Below are positions 63,113-64,000 of a stretch of 64,000 nt of DNA, piece by piece. A program made the position numbers and the translations under genes. The stretch comes from Vibrio sp. B1FLJ16 (GTDB taxonomy: Bacteria; Pseudomonadota; Gammaproteobacteria; Enterobacterales; Vibrionaceae). The stretch is from contig NZ_HG992750.1 in NCBI RefSeq assembly GCF_905175385.1, forward strand, positions 186,001-250,000. Direction: 5' to 3'. A model generated the notes under the pieces. The model had not been told where the DNA came from and searched no databases. It worked only from the letters and a program-made list of their open reading frames with translations. Position 1 is the first letter of the stretch, and the number at the start of each line of letters is the position of its first letter.

Positions 63113-64000
63113 CTATACTAAGCCCTGATCTTTTGCCATCTGTTTCGCTATATTTGGCGCTTTCCAAATACTTGGTAAGATGATTAAAGACACTGGTACA
63201 GCGGTAATTACGATAAACGATTGCAAGGCAGAAATACCACCTGAACCCATTGAGATGAGCGCAATAGCAACGACACCCATCATTAATCCCCAGAAGGTGC
63301 GAATTACTGCGTTGGGTTCCGTAGAGCCAGTCATGACCACACTGATAGTGTACGTCATCGAGTCTCCGGTAGTGACAATGAAGGTTGTAGTTAAGATCAG
63401 GAAAAACACTGAAATAACCATCGGGAATGGCAGTTCCGAGGTGATTGCAAGCAATACCGCCGGGAGATTAAAACCTTCAAAGGCGGATGAAATTAAGCCA
63501 GGATTATCCAGCTCAAATGACAGACCACTCCCGCCAACAATGCTAAACCAAAAACAGGTAATGAGAGGAGCAGCGATACTAATAGACATAATCAGCTGGC
63601 GGATTGTTCGACCGCGAGAAATACGTGCGATAAAGATCGCCATCATTGGACCATAACCAATGAACCAACCCCAGAAGAACACCGTCCACCAGCTAAGCCA
63701 GTCTGTATCACCACGGTAAAGTGCCATTGGTATAAAGTTATCGACCATGCGGCCAACACCCTGAATATAGCCGTCAATGATAAAGCTAGTTGGACCAACA
63801 ACCAAAATGTACCCAATCAAAAGTACGGCTAGCACAATGTTATAGCGGCTGACTATTTGAATACCTTTACTTACACCACTAAGAGCTGAAAGGGTATACA
63901 GTAAAATTGCTGCAACAATAACGCCGCTTTGAGTAACAAAGGTATCTGGTAATCCAAACAGGGAATTCAGTGCGTAGCTGATTTGCAGACCAAGAAAACC
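63113..64000 (-). CDS. BCCT-family transporter (N-terminus outside window)
   Basis: The frame stays open from the stop at 63113 to the right edge (295 codons), so the first part of the gene is missing here. SALSGVSKGIQIVSRYN, WWTVFFWGWFIGYGPMM and FIARISRGRTIRQL match the betaine/choline/carnitine transporter family (the SRGRT segment is its signature loop). Substrates in Vibrio are usually osmolytes such as betaine, DMSP or ectoine. Relative to the canonical WxxxWSPF motif this copy reads GYGPMM, which may change selectivity. The C-terminus is short, without a long regulatory tail. Confidence 0.9.
   Translation of the reverse strand, partial: GFLGLQISYALNSLFGLPDTFVTQSGVIVAAILLYTLSALSGVSKGIQIVSRYNIVLAVLLIGYILVVGPTSFIIDGYIQGVGRMVDNFIPMALYRGDTDWLSWWTVFFWGWFIGYGPMMAIFIARISRGRTIRQLIMSISIAAPLITCFWFSIVGGSGLSFELDNPGLISSAFEGFNLPAVLLAITSELPFPMVISVFFLILTTTFIVTTGDSMTYTISVVMTGSTEPNAVIRTFWGLMMGVVAIALISMGSGGISALQSFIVITAVPVSLIILPSIWKAPNIAKQMAKDQGLV

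Overview
The window looks like a chromosomal segment of a marine Vibrio, probably of the Harveyi clade. This rests on gene content and protein character (DUF3316, DUF3012 and DUF333 small envelope proteins, a PhnW/PbfA/PhnX phosphonate cluster, NrtR-controlled NAD salvage). No marker such as 16S rRNA is present to prove it. No rRNA, intact tRNA, CRISPR array, transposase or integrase is visible. Coding density is high, and most operons end in clear hairpin terminators.

Layout, left to right. (1) 1-3.8 kb: a secreted protein of unknown function running off the left edge, a NUDIX hydrolase, and an AT-rich two-gene cassette (LysM/glycine-rich protein plus a small membrane protein). The cassette is followed by a decayed copy of the NUDIX 3' end and a DUF2541-like periplasmic protein. 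(2) 4-8.6 kb: a complete MacA-MacB-outer membrane factor export operon. (3) 8.7-18.1 kb: a full 2-aminoethylphosphonate (AEP) system. phnW-pbfA-phnX run leftward and an ABC importer, the GntR-family regulator PhnR and an EamA permease run rightward. Two exact copies and one variant of the palindrome TTGGTATATACCAA lie at the promoters and are the likely PhnR operators. (4) 18.3-25.7 kb: DUF3316 protein, FAD-dependent amine oxidoreductase, M14 carboxypeptidase, LysR regulator, L-serine ammonia-lyase, a YdcF-like protein and a membrane protein. (5) 26-33.6 kb: small lipoproteins, a second NUDIX hydrolase, lytic transglycosylase, Na+/H+ antiporter with an RCK-like tail, SGNH hydrolase, type 2 IPP isomerase flanked by repeats with matching ends, rhodanese. 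(6) 33.6-39 kb: an ethanolamine module without microcompartment genes (EutR-like regulator, EutB, EutC, permease); the permease is split by one extra T in a run of seven. (7) 39-43 kb: MsrA, a VOC protein and an NAD salvage locus (pncA and nrtR divergent from pncB). (8) 43-55 kb: lipoproteins, an EamA/LysR pair, an NlpE-like lipoprotein, an EF-G paralogue, an MFS pump divergent from soxR across a perfect SoxR box, a TPR/DUF2391 pair, an ASCH protein and a phospholipase D-like lipoprotein. (9) 55-64 kb: an RND efflux pair with a long inverted-repeat-rich leader, a small periplasmic protein, a tRNA-like relic with a terminator, a PEP-CTERM protein, a HAD phosphatase, and a BCCT transporter cut by the right edge.

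How the genes fit together. In the AEP block the importer brings in AEP, PhnW makes phosphonoacetaldehyde, PbfA feeds in the 1-hydroxy analogue, and PhnX cleaves the C-P bond. EutBC splits ethanolamine to acetaldehyde and ammonia. NrtR probably represses pncB, with pncA transcribed alongside nrtR. SoxR probably drives the MFS pump. The least explained parts are the LysM/small membrane protein cassette, two possible non-coding RNAs (near 27.0 and 60.9 kb) and the structured DNA before the RND operon.
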